From Phytopythium helicoides (taxonomy: Eukaryota; Oomycota; Peronosporomycetes; Pythiales; Pythiaceae): a DNA stretch of 64,000 bases. The stretch spans positions 186,001 through 250,000 of the forward strand of contig JANFNE010000001.1 in assembly GCA_024867545.1 (NCBI GenBank). Direction: 5' to 3'. The first letter of the stretch is position 1. Each line of letters opens with the position of its first letter. Under the pieces are notes generated by a model, which ran no database searches, was not told where the DNA came from, and was given only the letters and a program-made list of their open reading frames with translations. Below, piece by piece: positions 1 through 8,362 of the stretch. The translations under genes were made by a program, and so were the position numbers.

Positions 1-325
1 GCGCGACAAAATCCGCCTGGTGCGGCTGCCCCACGCCGCTCCACGAGACCACCAGGTCCTGTCCGTCCGCCAGCAGCGCGGGCGTCGCGTGCATCTCGAA
101 CGGCCGCCCCAGGTCCGCCGGAGTCGCCGAGCCGCTGGTCTCCTGCGTCGGCTGGGCGAACGCGCCTTCTCGGTCTTCCGCGACGTCCCACACGGCGTCG
201 TTCGGCACGATACGGCGCTCCGAGCGCAGCAGCGCCGGTGGCAGCCGCTCCTCCGCGAGTTCGGCGCCATCGGCGGCCAGCGGCAGCGCCAGCAGCAGCG
301 GCAGCAGCAACGCGCGCCTGCCCAT
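1..325 (-). CDS. Purple acid phosphatase-like protein, 5' fragment (runs off left edge)
   Basis: Reading the minus strand from an ATG at 325 gives an open frame of 108 codons to the window edge. It starts MGRRALLLPLLLALPLA, a clear signal peptide (basic start, hydrophobic core, small residues near residue 18). About 90 residues in comes the segment DLVVSWSGVGQPHQADFVA, which resembles the Fn3-like N-terminal domain of plant/oomycete purple acid phosphatases (VSWSGV..P..D). The dimetal phosphatase domain would lie outside the window, so catalytic residues cannot be checked. Such enzymes are secreted or vacuolar phosphomonoesterases. The gene is divergent from epsilon-tubulin, sharing a 169-bp spacer. 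Another secreted Fn3-type enzyme is possible. Confidence 0.6.
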   Translation of the reverse strand, partial: MGRRALLLPLLLALPLAADGAELAEERLPPALLRSERRIVPNDAVWDVAEDREGAFAQPTQETSGSATPADLGRPFEMHATPALLADGQDLVVSWSGVGQPHQADFVA

Positions 326-462
326 GTCCTTTCTCGCTTCGCTTGGGTCGGATCCGATTGTGAAGGGGCGAGAAGAATCGCCACACTTCAACAGTACTAG
401 CTTGACAAGACCGGAGCACGGACGCACGCCTCTGCTGTCAAAAATCTTCCTCTATCTCTTCT

Positions 463-494
463 GATTGGCTGATAGTGTAATTTTACAGCCAATC
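463..494. promoter_or_regulatory. Inverted CCAAT-box pair abutting the epsilon-tubulin start codon
   Basis: GATTGGCTG (463-471) and CAGCCAATC (486-494) form a perfect 9-bp inverted repeat around a 14-nt AT-rich spacer. Each arm contains a CCAAT box (NF-Y type core). The right arm ends directly before the ATG at 495. Because the spacer is shared with the divergent phosphatase gene, the element may serve both directions. Function is inferred from the motif alone. Confidence 0.5.
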
Positions 495-2403
495 ATGAGC
501 GAGACGGCCCCATTGTTTGCCATGGTGCGCGAGCTCGTGACGCTGCAGGTGGGCCAGTGCGGCAACCAGATCGGGCGGCAGTTCTGGCAGCTCGCGCTGG
601 AGGAGCACGCCAAGGTGCGTGTCGCCGAGGCCACTGATCGCTGGAGGCGAGGCTGCAGCCGCTGACCCGCGCTTCTCCGGGCCCCGCAGCATGCTAGGAA
701 GGCGCGCTTCGACGAGAGCATGAGCACCTTCTTCCGCAATGTGGACGCGCGCTACGCGGACCCCGTGGACGTGCCGTTCGCGGGCGGCACGGCGCCCATC
801 AAGACGCTCAAGGCGCGCGCGATCCTGGTGGACATGGAGCAGGGTCCAGTGGCAGAGACCATGTCCGGCCCGCTCGGCGAGCTCTTTGACCAGCAGCAGT
901 TCATCACGGACGTATCGGGGGCCGGCAACAACTGGTGCAGCATACGCGGGGTATTGCAGTCCGCAGTCATGAGTGAGCTCACGCAAAATTAATGGACAGG
1001 GCACATGGACATTGTGTCTATGGGCCGCAGTATCGAGACGTGCTCGTTGACAAACTACACCGAGCCGTCGAGCTGTGCGACTCGCTCCAGTCCTTCTTCG
1101 TGCTCCACTCCATGGGTGGTGGCACAGGTTCGGCATTGTTCTTCTCTAGCTGGGATTTTTGCCAGCATACTCACAAAGTTGTGTGTAAGAATGCAGGTTC
1201 TGGATTGGGCTCCTACATCCTCGGTCTACTCGAAGACCAGTACCCCGACGTGTACCGATTCACGTGCGCGATCTTTCCGTCAGAGGACGACGACGTCGTG
1301 ACGTCCCCGTACAACAGCATTCTTGCACTAAATGAACTGACTGAACACGCTGACTGCGTGCTGCCTATCGAAAACGAAGCCCTCATGGACTTGTGCGCAA
1401 AAATTCAAAAGGCGCCTCCATCTGCCAGTGGGTTACTAGACGGGCCGTCATCGCGAATCGTGGAAGGCTCTCGGCTTTCAGACCCGATCGATCTAAAGGC
1501 ATTGGAGCATCTTTATCGAGCTGGACGTGCTCCACCCTCGACAACTGCTTCCAAGACAAGCAAGAAGCGAGAGCGCCTACCTCCGTCCAGCGCTACTGTG
1601 CCCACTGCGGCAACAAAAGATACGAGCCGTGCTTCCAGCGCATTTGGCGAGATGAACAACATTGTGGCTCGCCTCCTGACAAATCTCACAAGCTCCATGC
1701 GCTTCGAAGGTTCGCTGAATGTCGACTTGAACGAGATCACGACCAACCTGGTGCCGTTCCCCAAGTTACATTTCCTTCAATCCAGCATGAGCCCTGTATT
1801 TTCGACGGCTGATCCACGCCAACAACCGCGCAGACTGAACCAAATGTTCTCGGATGCGTTTCAGAAGTACGTTCTGCTTCCTGCGATACTAAAAGGAGGG
1901 CATGCCAATCGACACTAACGTAGTCCATTTCTCGTGCGACATTGAGCAGAGACCATCAGTTGATCCGGGCCAATCCGCGAGCGAGTGTATACCTGGCGTG
2001 TGGTCTGCTTCTGCGTGGCAATGTTGAGATCTCGGACGTGAACGCCAACATTCAGCGTCTGCAGTCGGAGGTTCGCATGATCCACTGGAACCAGGAAGGC
2101 TTCAAAGTGGGTTTATGCTCGGTGCCTCCCGTTGGCCAGACGTCGTCGCTACTTTGCCTATCAAACAACTGCTGCATTCGAGACACGTTCGAACGTCTCC
2201 ACGGTCGCTTCCGCAAGCTCTTTGCGCGGAAGGCCCACGTGCACCACTACACCGAGTACATGGAGATGCAGCGATTAGTAGAAGCCCAGGAGAACGTACG
2301 GTGGCTCATTGCCGAGTACGACAAGCTCGAACGATCCTCGTACTCGACAGCAGATGGGCTAGAGCCGTCGGCCTCGACTCGAAGGCTGCAGCCGCTGTGC
2401 TAA
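495..2403 (+). CDS. TUBE1: Epsilon-tubulin
   Basis: Centriole/basal-body tubulin needed for triplet microtubules. Five exons (495-614, 690-934, 1000-1127, 1197-1866, 1950-2403) give 538 residues, somewhat longer than usual. Family signatures: [11 protein letters not shown] at the N-terminus, SFFRNVD-like [22 protein letters not shown], the GTP-binding loop [13 protein letters not shown] split by intron 3, [85 protein letters not shown] and KKAHVHHY-like [10 protein letters not shown]. The EDDDV and NVDLNEI stretches separate epsilon from alpha, beta, gamma and delta forms. Exon phases add up to an intact frame. An ATG at 525 (MVREL) would give a more usual N-terminus. Intron 3 (69 nt) has no stop and a length divisible by three, so its retention would insert 23 residues into the GTP loop. 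Expected in a flagellate organism. Confidence 0.93.
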
Positions 2404-2710
2404 CCCACGGTTTAGTCCGACTAGGGTCATGACGATCACGATTTTCGTGACTCAGACATGGTCATGAAGCTGTTTACGCCAGGACGCCTTGATGAAAGTA
2501 CCAAAATAACGTGTCCAGCTGCTTTGCCAGGCAAAAAAGCATTCCCATGATTGTGCTCGATTGCGCTCAGCGTTGAATCGCTGTCGCACGGTTTCTTCTC
2601 CACATGTGTGCAGAGCAGAGTAACGGGCGTAGCTGGCGCAAGGGGTGATAAACTCTAGCAGCGCCCGGCTCCAAGAAGCTGCCCAGTTACCAACCAGCGC
2701 CCCAATTAAC
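2404..2710. other. Intergenic spacer
   Basis: No gene seen. The transporter frame is open upstream from about 2645 but only with a GTG, so the ATG at 2711 is preferred as start. Confidence 0.5.
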
Positions 2711-4489
2711 ATGAGCCGACTCGTTGGAGTAGCGACCAGAGACTTGGCCGAGAGGCTCTCGCGCTCGAGCTTCCGCCGCGAGGGCAGTACGGGGACATCG
2801 GATGAGAGCGAGACGGCGTCCGGAAGACCGCGAGGTGACTCGCTGTCGGACATCTACGAAGCCTCGGGGACCCCAGTGCTCGGCGACAAGACCCAGAATG
2901 GAATGGGTGAGAACCAGGCGACTGTGACCGCGTGGGATCGCCGGTGGCTGGGGCTGGCAGTTCACAACATCGCAGTTGGCGTCGTGAGCACGGCGCTGCC
3001 GCTCGCCGTCTACCCGTTCATGACCTGCAACCTAAACATGGAAGGAACGCAGACGTTGTCAGTGCGAATGCTGCTCGTACTCCCGTGGGTCCTCAAGCCG
3101 TTCGTGATGATCGCGACTGACTGCCTCCCAGCCACGGACGCCATTGGAAGACGAAGGCCATGGCTGGCGCTCGGATGGGTTGTCGCTGCCGCAGCACTGG
3201 TGCGAATCCACTTCATCTCTCAGCCAGATCCGTTTTTCCGGAACAGGAAAATGGTAGGCACAGCACTTGAAGACTTGACGGCGAGTCAGCTCACATCCGT
3301 GAATGACGACGCTCCGAGCAAAGGCGCACTGTACGCGCTCTTCATGACTGTCGCGACCATTGGTTTTGTCGTGGCTGACGTTGCCGCTGACGGCTTGACC
3401 CGGCAAGTCGCTGCGCACTACCTGCACACAACCGAGTTGGAAACAAGCGAATCCCAAGACGAACTTCTTTCCCCTTTGCTTGTCAAGCTTCGGACGGCGG
3501 CGATGCTTGTTACGTTCCCGTTCATGGGGGTTGCCATGAGCGGGTGGGATTATGGCGGCGATTTTGACTTTACGCTTGAGTTCACCCAAGTGATGCTTAT
3601 TGTGGGTGTCATTGCAATGCTCCCGATTCCATTGGTGTGGACAGCGATCGATGAGACGCCTACTCCTCGCCTCTCAGCTGCAAAGTATGCGCGTGGGACT
3701 TGGCGGCTGTTTCGCAATAGCGCTGTGAGCTGGGTGCTCGTGCTGCGGTTCATTAGTGCTGTCTTCAACGGCTTCAGTTCTGTCGCTGTCAACCCTGTGG
3801 CATTCTACTATGCTGGTGTACAGCCACTCAACGACAATGTGGTCTCGTTTGTGGCTATTGCGGCGGTTCTCTTCTTCATTGCTCATGTCGAGAAGAAGGG
3901 CTGGAACCTCGACTATCGGATAGTCATCATTGCTGCAACGAGCATTGTACTCGTGCTGGATTGTGGAGCTGCTCTTTTCACGCTCTGGAGCATCGTCCGT
4001 AGCCAGTGGTTTTGGATCGGGCTGCCGGTGATGGAAGCTATTCCGTCTGTGCTGGACTACATCATTCTCACGGAGCTGCTCGTCGAGCTGGCCGAGCCAG
4101 GAATGCATCTTTTCAGTGCTGGGGTCGTGGCTGCGATCTCTTACGTCGGCAACGCGCTGGGGTTGGTGATCTGCAAGTACATCGGCGCACAGTTTGACGT
4201 GTCCAACGACGATATCATGCGTGATACGACGTCCGTGCGTACGCAGCTCACCGTCATTTTTATCATCGCGTACGCTGCGCAAGCCATCTCGATCGCGTGT
4301 GTCGCCGCGCTGCCTCGCCACGCATCTGAGGCTCGCGAGTGGATGAAGCGCAGCTCCGATTCGACGCCCCGCGCGCTGGTCCTCTCCATCCTGCTGCTGC
4401 TGAGCTTCGCCTTCGCCACGACCGTCCACGTGTTGTCGGTCATCGAGTCCTCCACCTGCCTTGACCTTGCCGCCGGAACCGGCTGCTAA
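2711..4489 (+). CDS. Folate-biopterin transporter (FBT/BT1) family membrane protein
   Basis: A 592-residue polytopic membrane protein from one exon. The first ~75 residues are Ser/Arg/Glu-rich and probably cytosolic. Hydrophobic segments follow at regular spacing, beginning at VHNIAVGVVSTALPLAVYP and continuing to the C-terminus, about 12 in all, as in the major facilitator fold. The pattern LPWVLKPF (segment 2) and GFVVADVAADGLTRQVA resembles the conserved W-x-K-P-x and D-V-A-A-D-G signatures of the BT1/FBT family, which is expanded in oomycetes and moves folates, pterins or related compounds in kinetoplastids and plants. Substrate here is unknown. A 45-nt repeat shared with the Fanzor locus begins seven bases after the stop codon. 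Confidence 0.75.
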   Translation: MSRLVGVATRDLAERLSRSSFRREGSTGTSDESETASGRPRGDSLSDIYEASGTPVLGDKTQNGMGENQATVTAWDRRWLGLAVHNIAVGVVSTALPLAVYPFMTCNLNMEGTQTLSVRMLLVLPWVLKPFVMIATDCLPATDAIGRRRPWLALGWVVAAAALVRIHFISQPDPFFRNRKMVGTALEDLTASQLTSVNDDAPSKGALYALFMTVATIGFVVADVAADGLTRQVAAHYLHTTELETSESQDELLSPLLVKLRTAAMLVTFPFMGVAMSGWDYGGDFDFTLEFTQVMLIVGVIAMLPIPLVWTAIDETPTPRLSAAKYARGTWRLFRNSAVSWVLVLRFISAVFNGFSSVAVNPVAFYYAGVQPLNDNVVSFVAIAAVLFFIAHVEKKGWNLDYRIVIIAATSIVLVLDCGAALFTLWSIVRSQWFWIGLPVMEAIPSVLDYIILTELLVELAEPGMHLFSAGVVAAISYVGNALGLVICKYIGAQFDVSNDDIMRDTTSVRTQLTVIFIIAYAAQAISIACVAALPRHASEAREWMKRSSDSTPRALVLSILLLLSFAFATTVHVLSVIESSTCLDLAAGTGC

Positions 4490-4495
4490 TTGAAT

Positions 4496-4540
4496 GGCTT
4501 GCCGCGGCCATACCCGCGAGCCGAAGGCGAGTACTAGCAA
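4496..4540 (+). repeat. Solo copy of the Fanzor-locus 45-nt hairpin motif
   Basis: This segment matches 31899-31943 at 42 of 45 positions; all three differences are transitions. It begins GGCTTGCCGCGGCC and ends GCGAGTACTAGCAA. Inside it GCGG/CCGC can pair around CCATAC, and GCC-GAA-GGC forms a second small hairpin. No Fanzor coding sequence is near, and similarity stops at both edges: upstream is the transporter stop codon, downstream the sequences diverge. I read it as a solo right end or an omega-RNA-only remnant of a Fanzor element. Confidence 0.7.
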
Positions 4541-4890
4541 TGGATAGCATCAGCAAGTATAATTCAATTTTCAATTTTCATGAAAAGCAGCTACGTTCAA
4601 ACCTTCGCGTGCACTCTCCATTGAGTCTGCACGGTGAAGCCCCGCTTTCGTCGCTGTCCCTTCAATAGCCAGGGACGCTCTAGTGGAATCCTCTCCTCAT
4701 CCTCATGACAAGCAAACGTGCAGCTTCAACCTGGTGACGTACGTATCGTCGTACTTAGTTGAGATGCGTCGCTCTCGCACCTAGCCGAGGCCCCTCTGTA
4801 AGCCGAGCCAACCAACGCTTACGTGGAATCTTCGCGAAGAGCTACGACTCCAAGCTCAAACGCCTGCTGCTCTCGTCGCCGTTCGCCTCG
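4541..4890. other. Intergenic spacer upstream of the DnaJ gene
   Basis: AT-richer around 4555-4585 (repeated CAATTTT). No gene seen. The DnaJ frame is open upstream from about 4759 but has no ATG before 4891. Confidence 0.4.
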
Positions 4891-5876
4891 ATGCTGCGGC
4901 GCCGCGTTCCTCGTCTGCTGCTGCTGGCGGCGCTCGCGCTGTTCGCGGCGCGCTCGGTCGACGCGTTTGGCTTCAATTTCGGCTTTGGCGACGACCACCA
5001 GCACCAGCACCACGTGCACGAGCATGAGCACGAGCACGAGCACGTGGATCTGTACGAGGGTGAGCCCGCCGCTGCGAGCGCGCGCTGCTGCGTGGCTGTG
5101 ACTAACGAACTGCTCCACTCGTGCCAGTGCTTGGGCTGACTATGGAGGCCACGGACGCGCAGATCAAGCGCGCCTACCGCAAGCTCAGCCTGCAGTACCA
5201 CCCGGACAAGGTCAAGAACGCGGGTGGGGATGCCGACGGTGCCGAGCAAAAATTCCACGAGATCTCGCGCGCCTACGAGGTGCTCTCGGACCCCGTCAAG
5301 CGCCAGACGTACGACCTGGAGGGCTTCGAAGGCCTCGAGCGCGACGAGCAGAGCGCGGGCCGGCCCGCCAGTCCGTTTGACGCCTTCTTTGGCGGCGGCG
5401 GTCGCCAGCGCGGCCCCGATGCCGCCGTGGACATGCCTGTCACGCTCGAGGAGCTCTACAATGGCGCGCAGAAGCAGGCACACTTCTCGCGCAACGTCAT
5501 CTGCCGCAAGTGCCGAGGCACCGGCGCCAAGGACGGCAAGACCACGACGTGCCCGACCTGCAACGGCGCAGGTGTCGTCATGGTGCAGCAGCGCATGGGC
5601 CCTGGCTTCACGGTGCAGATGCAGCAGCCGTGTCCGGCTTGTGGCGGCCGAGGCAAGACTGCGGCGCACAAGTGTCCGTACTGCCATGGTAACAAGGTGG
5701 TCAAGGAGGACAAGGTGCTGACGGCCGAGATTGAGCGCGGCATGCCGTCGACCCACCAAATCGTGTTTGAGCGCGAGAGCGAGCAGCGGCCGGGCATGAT
5801 CCCAGGCGACGTCATTTTCCGCCTTCACCAAGTCCCGCACGACCGCTTCAAGTACGTTCGCAGCCATTTGTGTTTT

Positions 5877-5907
<31 letters not shown>

Positions 5908-6243
5908 GCCGGTGTAGCGATTCATGTGTTTCGAGCTAACGCGCACGGCTTGCACACTAATAGGCGAGCCGGCAACGACCTGCACATGGACCTGGAGATC
6001 TCTTTGCCAGAGGCGCTCCTGGGATACCGCAAGCAGATTCGGCACCTGGACGACCGCCGAGTCACCCTCTCGAGCGGTGGCGTGACAAAGCCCTTTGAGG
6101 TGCGCCAGGTCGCAGACGAGGGCATGCCCGTGCACAACTTTCCGTCTCAGCACGGCGACCTGCACGTGCACCACGAGATCGTGTTCCCCAAGACACTTAC
6201 GGCAGACCAGAAAATTCGCATCGCCGAGCTGCTCGACGCGTGA
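4891..6243 (+). CDS. ER-luminal type I J-protein (Scj1/ERdj-like) with His-rich N-terminal tract
   Basis: Hsp40 co-chaperone of an ER-luminal Hsp70. Exons 4891-5059, 5128-5851 and 5964-6243 give 390 residues. A signal peptide (MLRRRVPRLLLLAALALFAA...) is followed by a His/Glu-rich stretch (about residues 31-52, HQHQHHVHEHEHEHEHV), then the J domain (LGLTMEATDAQIKRAYRKL...YHPDK, with the HPD triad). A short Gly-rich linker follows, then four zinc-finger repeats (CRKCRGTG, CPTCNGAG, CPACGGRG, CPYCHGNK) and the C-terminal client-binding domain. There is no HDEL-like ending. The architecture matches yeast Scj1 and resembles cytosolic DnaJ apart from the signal peptide. The His-rich insert is unusual and could bind zinc. 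Intron 2 contains an uninterrupted run of 26 T at 5873-5898. Confidence 0.88.
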
Positions 6244-7180
6244 AATGATCTACTGTAGTACAGTAGCCTGATGGATACCTGTTGGTATAGCGCGGTGCCA
6301 CGGAGGCGGTGCAATGCCAATCGCGTCGATTGGTGCTCGACTGTCAATCGATGGGGTTCTGTCAACTGCCAATGGAGTGTGCGTACTGTACGTGGCTCCT
6401 GCTTGATGTTTGTTCTACTTGAGTAGGTCTGAGTTGCACTTTGGCGATCTCGATCGTCGCAATCTCCTGGCGAGTGCACGGCTGATGCAACACCTCACCA
6501 GCCAACAAGGCTCTCTGTCGCATGTCAGGAGTGCATCGTTGCGAGCGCGGGGGGATCCATGTACGGATTGGATCGTCCAACCAGCTGTCGAGGCGCAGCC
6601 TGCATCACTTCAAGGTGCTGTGACTTGACACATGCGCGCCACGCTCGCGAAATTCAACGCGGTACAGCAGCGAGGCTATCTGCAGCCGATCCGTCGCCGA
6701 GGAAGTCCGATTTTTTTGCCGGGAAGGCTCGTTCGTGCCCGAGCAGTCCGTCGTCGCGTCGGACTCGTTCACCCCCGTCGAGCGTATAGCTGTGAGAACC
6801 GTGCTCTCTGCGTCAACAGCCGCATGAGACGCCCCGTTGCTGTCGGATTACCCACTTGACCGCGCGATCGTCCGTGCGCGCGGTCCAATGCCTTCGGGCT
6901 CCGGATCTCGGTGCTTGCCAACCGCAGCCCGCGCGAAAATGGATGAGCGTGCGGTCGCCAATCCGTACGCTACTGCATCCTCGCGAGACGAGGCTGCCGA
7001 CGCTCGATGGGTCTCGGTCGACGGTAGCAATCAAGTGGAGACTCTGGGTGGATGTTTCTCATCATGACATTCGGTCGAGCACGGCCACACGTTCGGCGAG
7101 CGCAGTGTCTGATTCTCGAGTGCACGGTGCACGACGGGAGCATCTGAGATGAACCTGAAAAAGTGAGCCAGTCGACGAGA
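6244..7180. other. Gene-poor intergenic region
   Basis: Only short overlapping open frames on both strands, none with a recognisable domain or splice-supported continuation. I see no RNA gene. Confidence 0.4.
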
Positions 7181-7209
7181 ATACTACTACGATCGGGTCG
7201 TAGTAGTAT
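7181..7209. repeat. 12-bp perfect inverted repeat (hairpin), possible left terminal repeat
   Basis: ATACTACTACGA (7181-7192) and TCGTAGTAGTAT (7198-7209) flank the 5-nt loop TCGGG. The right arm recurs exactly at 8351-8362, on the far side of the interrupted hypothetical gene. Confidence 0.55.
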
Positions 7210-7252
7210 GAATATGCACTAGTACAGCATGTAGGTGAAGGACTGCCTCGCA

Positions 7253-7378
7253 GATTTTGCGGCGCTGAGCCTCCCGACAGATTTTGCGTCGTTGGTTTTC
7301 ACGGCACTGAGCATCCCGACAGATTTTGCGTCGTTGATTTTCGCGGCGCTGAGCATCCCAGCGGATATTGCGCAGCTG
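7253..7378 (+). repeat. 42-nt tandem repeat, about three units
   Basis: Units start GATTTTGCG at 7253 (27-nt partial), 7280, 7322 and, diverged, 7364. The plus frame reads a 14-residue repeat of the type LSIPTDFASLIFAA with no stop before 7499. No start or family was recognised; it may be the 5' part of the following gene or non-coding. Confidence 0.55.
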
Positions 7379-7500
7379 CCTGTAGTTCTCACATCTCGTG
7401 TTTTATTCTCTAGGAAGGCTCAGGACGAACTGGGCTTGATCGTTCAAAACTCTTGTGCACTCGAATATTGCTTGGCAACCGAGAAGAACGGTCATTCCTG

Positions 7501-8265
7501 ATGTTACCGCGCGGCGCCACGATGGAGGACCTGCTCAACCCAATGGAGACAAAGCGCGCAAGGCTGGACCCGTCGTGTCCGCCAGACGGAAGGCCGGCGT
7601 CGCCGCCCAGCGTGAGTACAAAGTCCTCGACGCCTAGCGCGAGTTCGACACCACCGCTGCTACCAACAATGGCTTCCATCTTAGCCGGCACACCAAGCCA
7701 GAGTACATTTGAGGTCGAATCGCTTGGTGCAGCGCGCACCATGTTGTCACCACGCATATGGAGTGTTGAAATCTCGGATACGGAAACCATAGAGCAATAA
7801 TACTCGGAGAAGCAGAGCACGCAGGCTTCGGCCGAGTGCTTTCCGTCACTAAGGACAGTCTACAAACCGCTCCCACGCTCCGTTGGCCCAAGCGATAGCA
7901 GTACCGGGAATTTTGAGATTGCGGAATTGGCGCTGGCGGACTTTGAAGTCAACACGCAACCTCCCTATATCCTCGCGTATCCTGAGCAAGGGCTTTCAGG
8001 TGTCTCTGGTAGGCCTGCAGAGAGAGCGCCGACCAATGCCTTAACCGGGTTCCACTGTCACCTCCCGAAGGGCAAGAAGCAAGTGCACTTCGACTCAACA
8101 GAGCTGTGCTGGCTCGACAATCTTGCTGACTTCGACCATGTGATTGAGTGCATGAATCGACAGATGGCCAAGTTTTTGACGTACGAAGGTGGACCAAGCG
8201 TTGCCATCTTCGAGCAGTCGAGGCTTATGACTGCGCTCCGTGCCATGCTGAAGCCTGGGAAATGA
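7501..8265 (+). pseudogene. Hypothetical gene interrupted by a single in-frame TAA
   Basis: From ATG 7501 (or 7522) the frame runs to a TAA at 7798-7800. It then continues in the same frame, without another stop, to 8265. The second half reads like coding sequence (..GKKQVHFDSTELCWLDNLAD.., ..FLTYEGGPSVAIFEQSRL..). The first half is Ser/Pro/Thr-rich. I recognise no family. A single stop in about 255 codons suggests a recent nonsense change, a sequencing error, or an intron I could not place (a 51-nt candidate from GTTGAA to GCAG would remove the stop but has a weak donor). Confidence 0.4.
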
Positions 8266-8350
8266 TTGCAGGCTGGGGGTGGTGGAGTTGCCTGGTGGTG
8301 GTGCATGATACGTATGAATACATGGCTGAAGAGTGAGTAAGAGTGCCCAA

Positions 8351-8362
8351 TCGTAGTAGTAT
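8351..8362 (-). repeat. 12-nt copy of TCGTAGTAGTAT, possible right terminal inverted repeat
   Basis: Exact inverted match to 7181-7192. Extending inward, the left end continues TCGGG and the right end (complement) TTGGG, giving 16 of 17 matches. No target-site duplication is visible. Confidence 0.4.

Noticed and set aside
20..400. Plus-strand open frame at the left edge
   Set aside because: It begins with GTG and lies opposite a frame with a clear signal peptide and phosphatase-like sequence on the minus strand.
4496..4540. 45-nt motif as a 5S rRNA fragment
   Set aside because: Only a short CGGCCATACC-like stretch and AGTACT resemble 5S rRNA; the internal control region and spacing are missing, and the match to the Fanzor right end covers the whole 45 nt.
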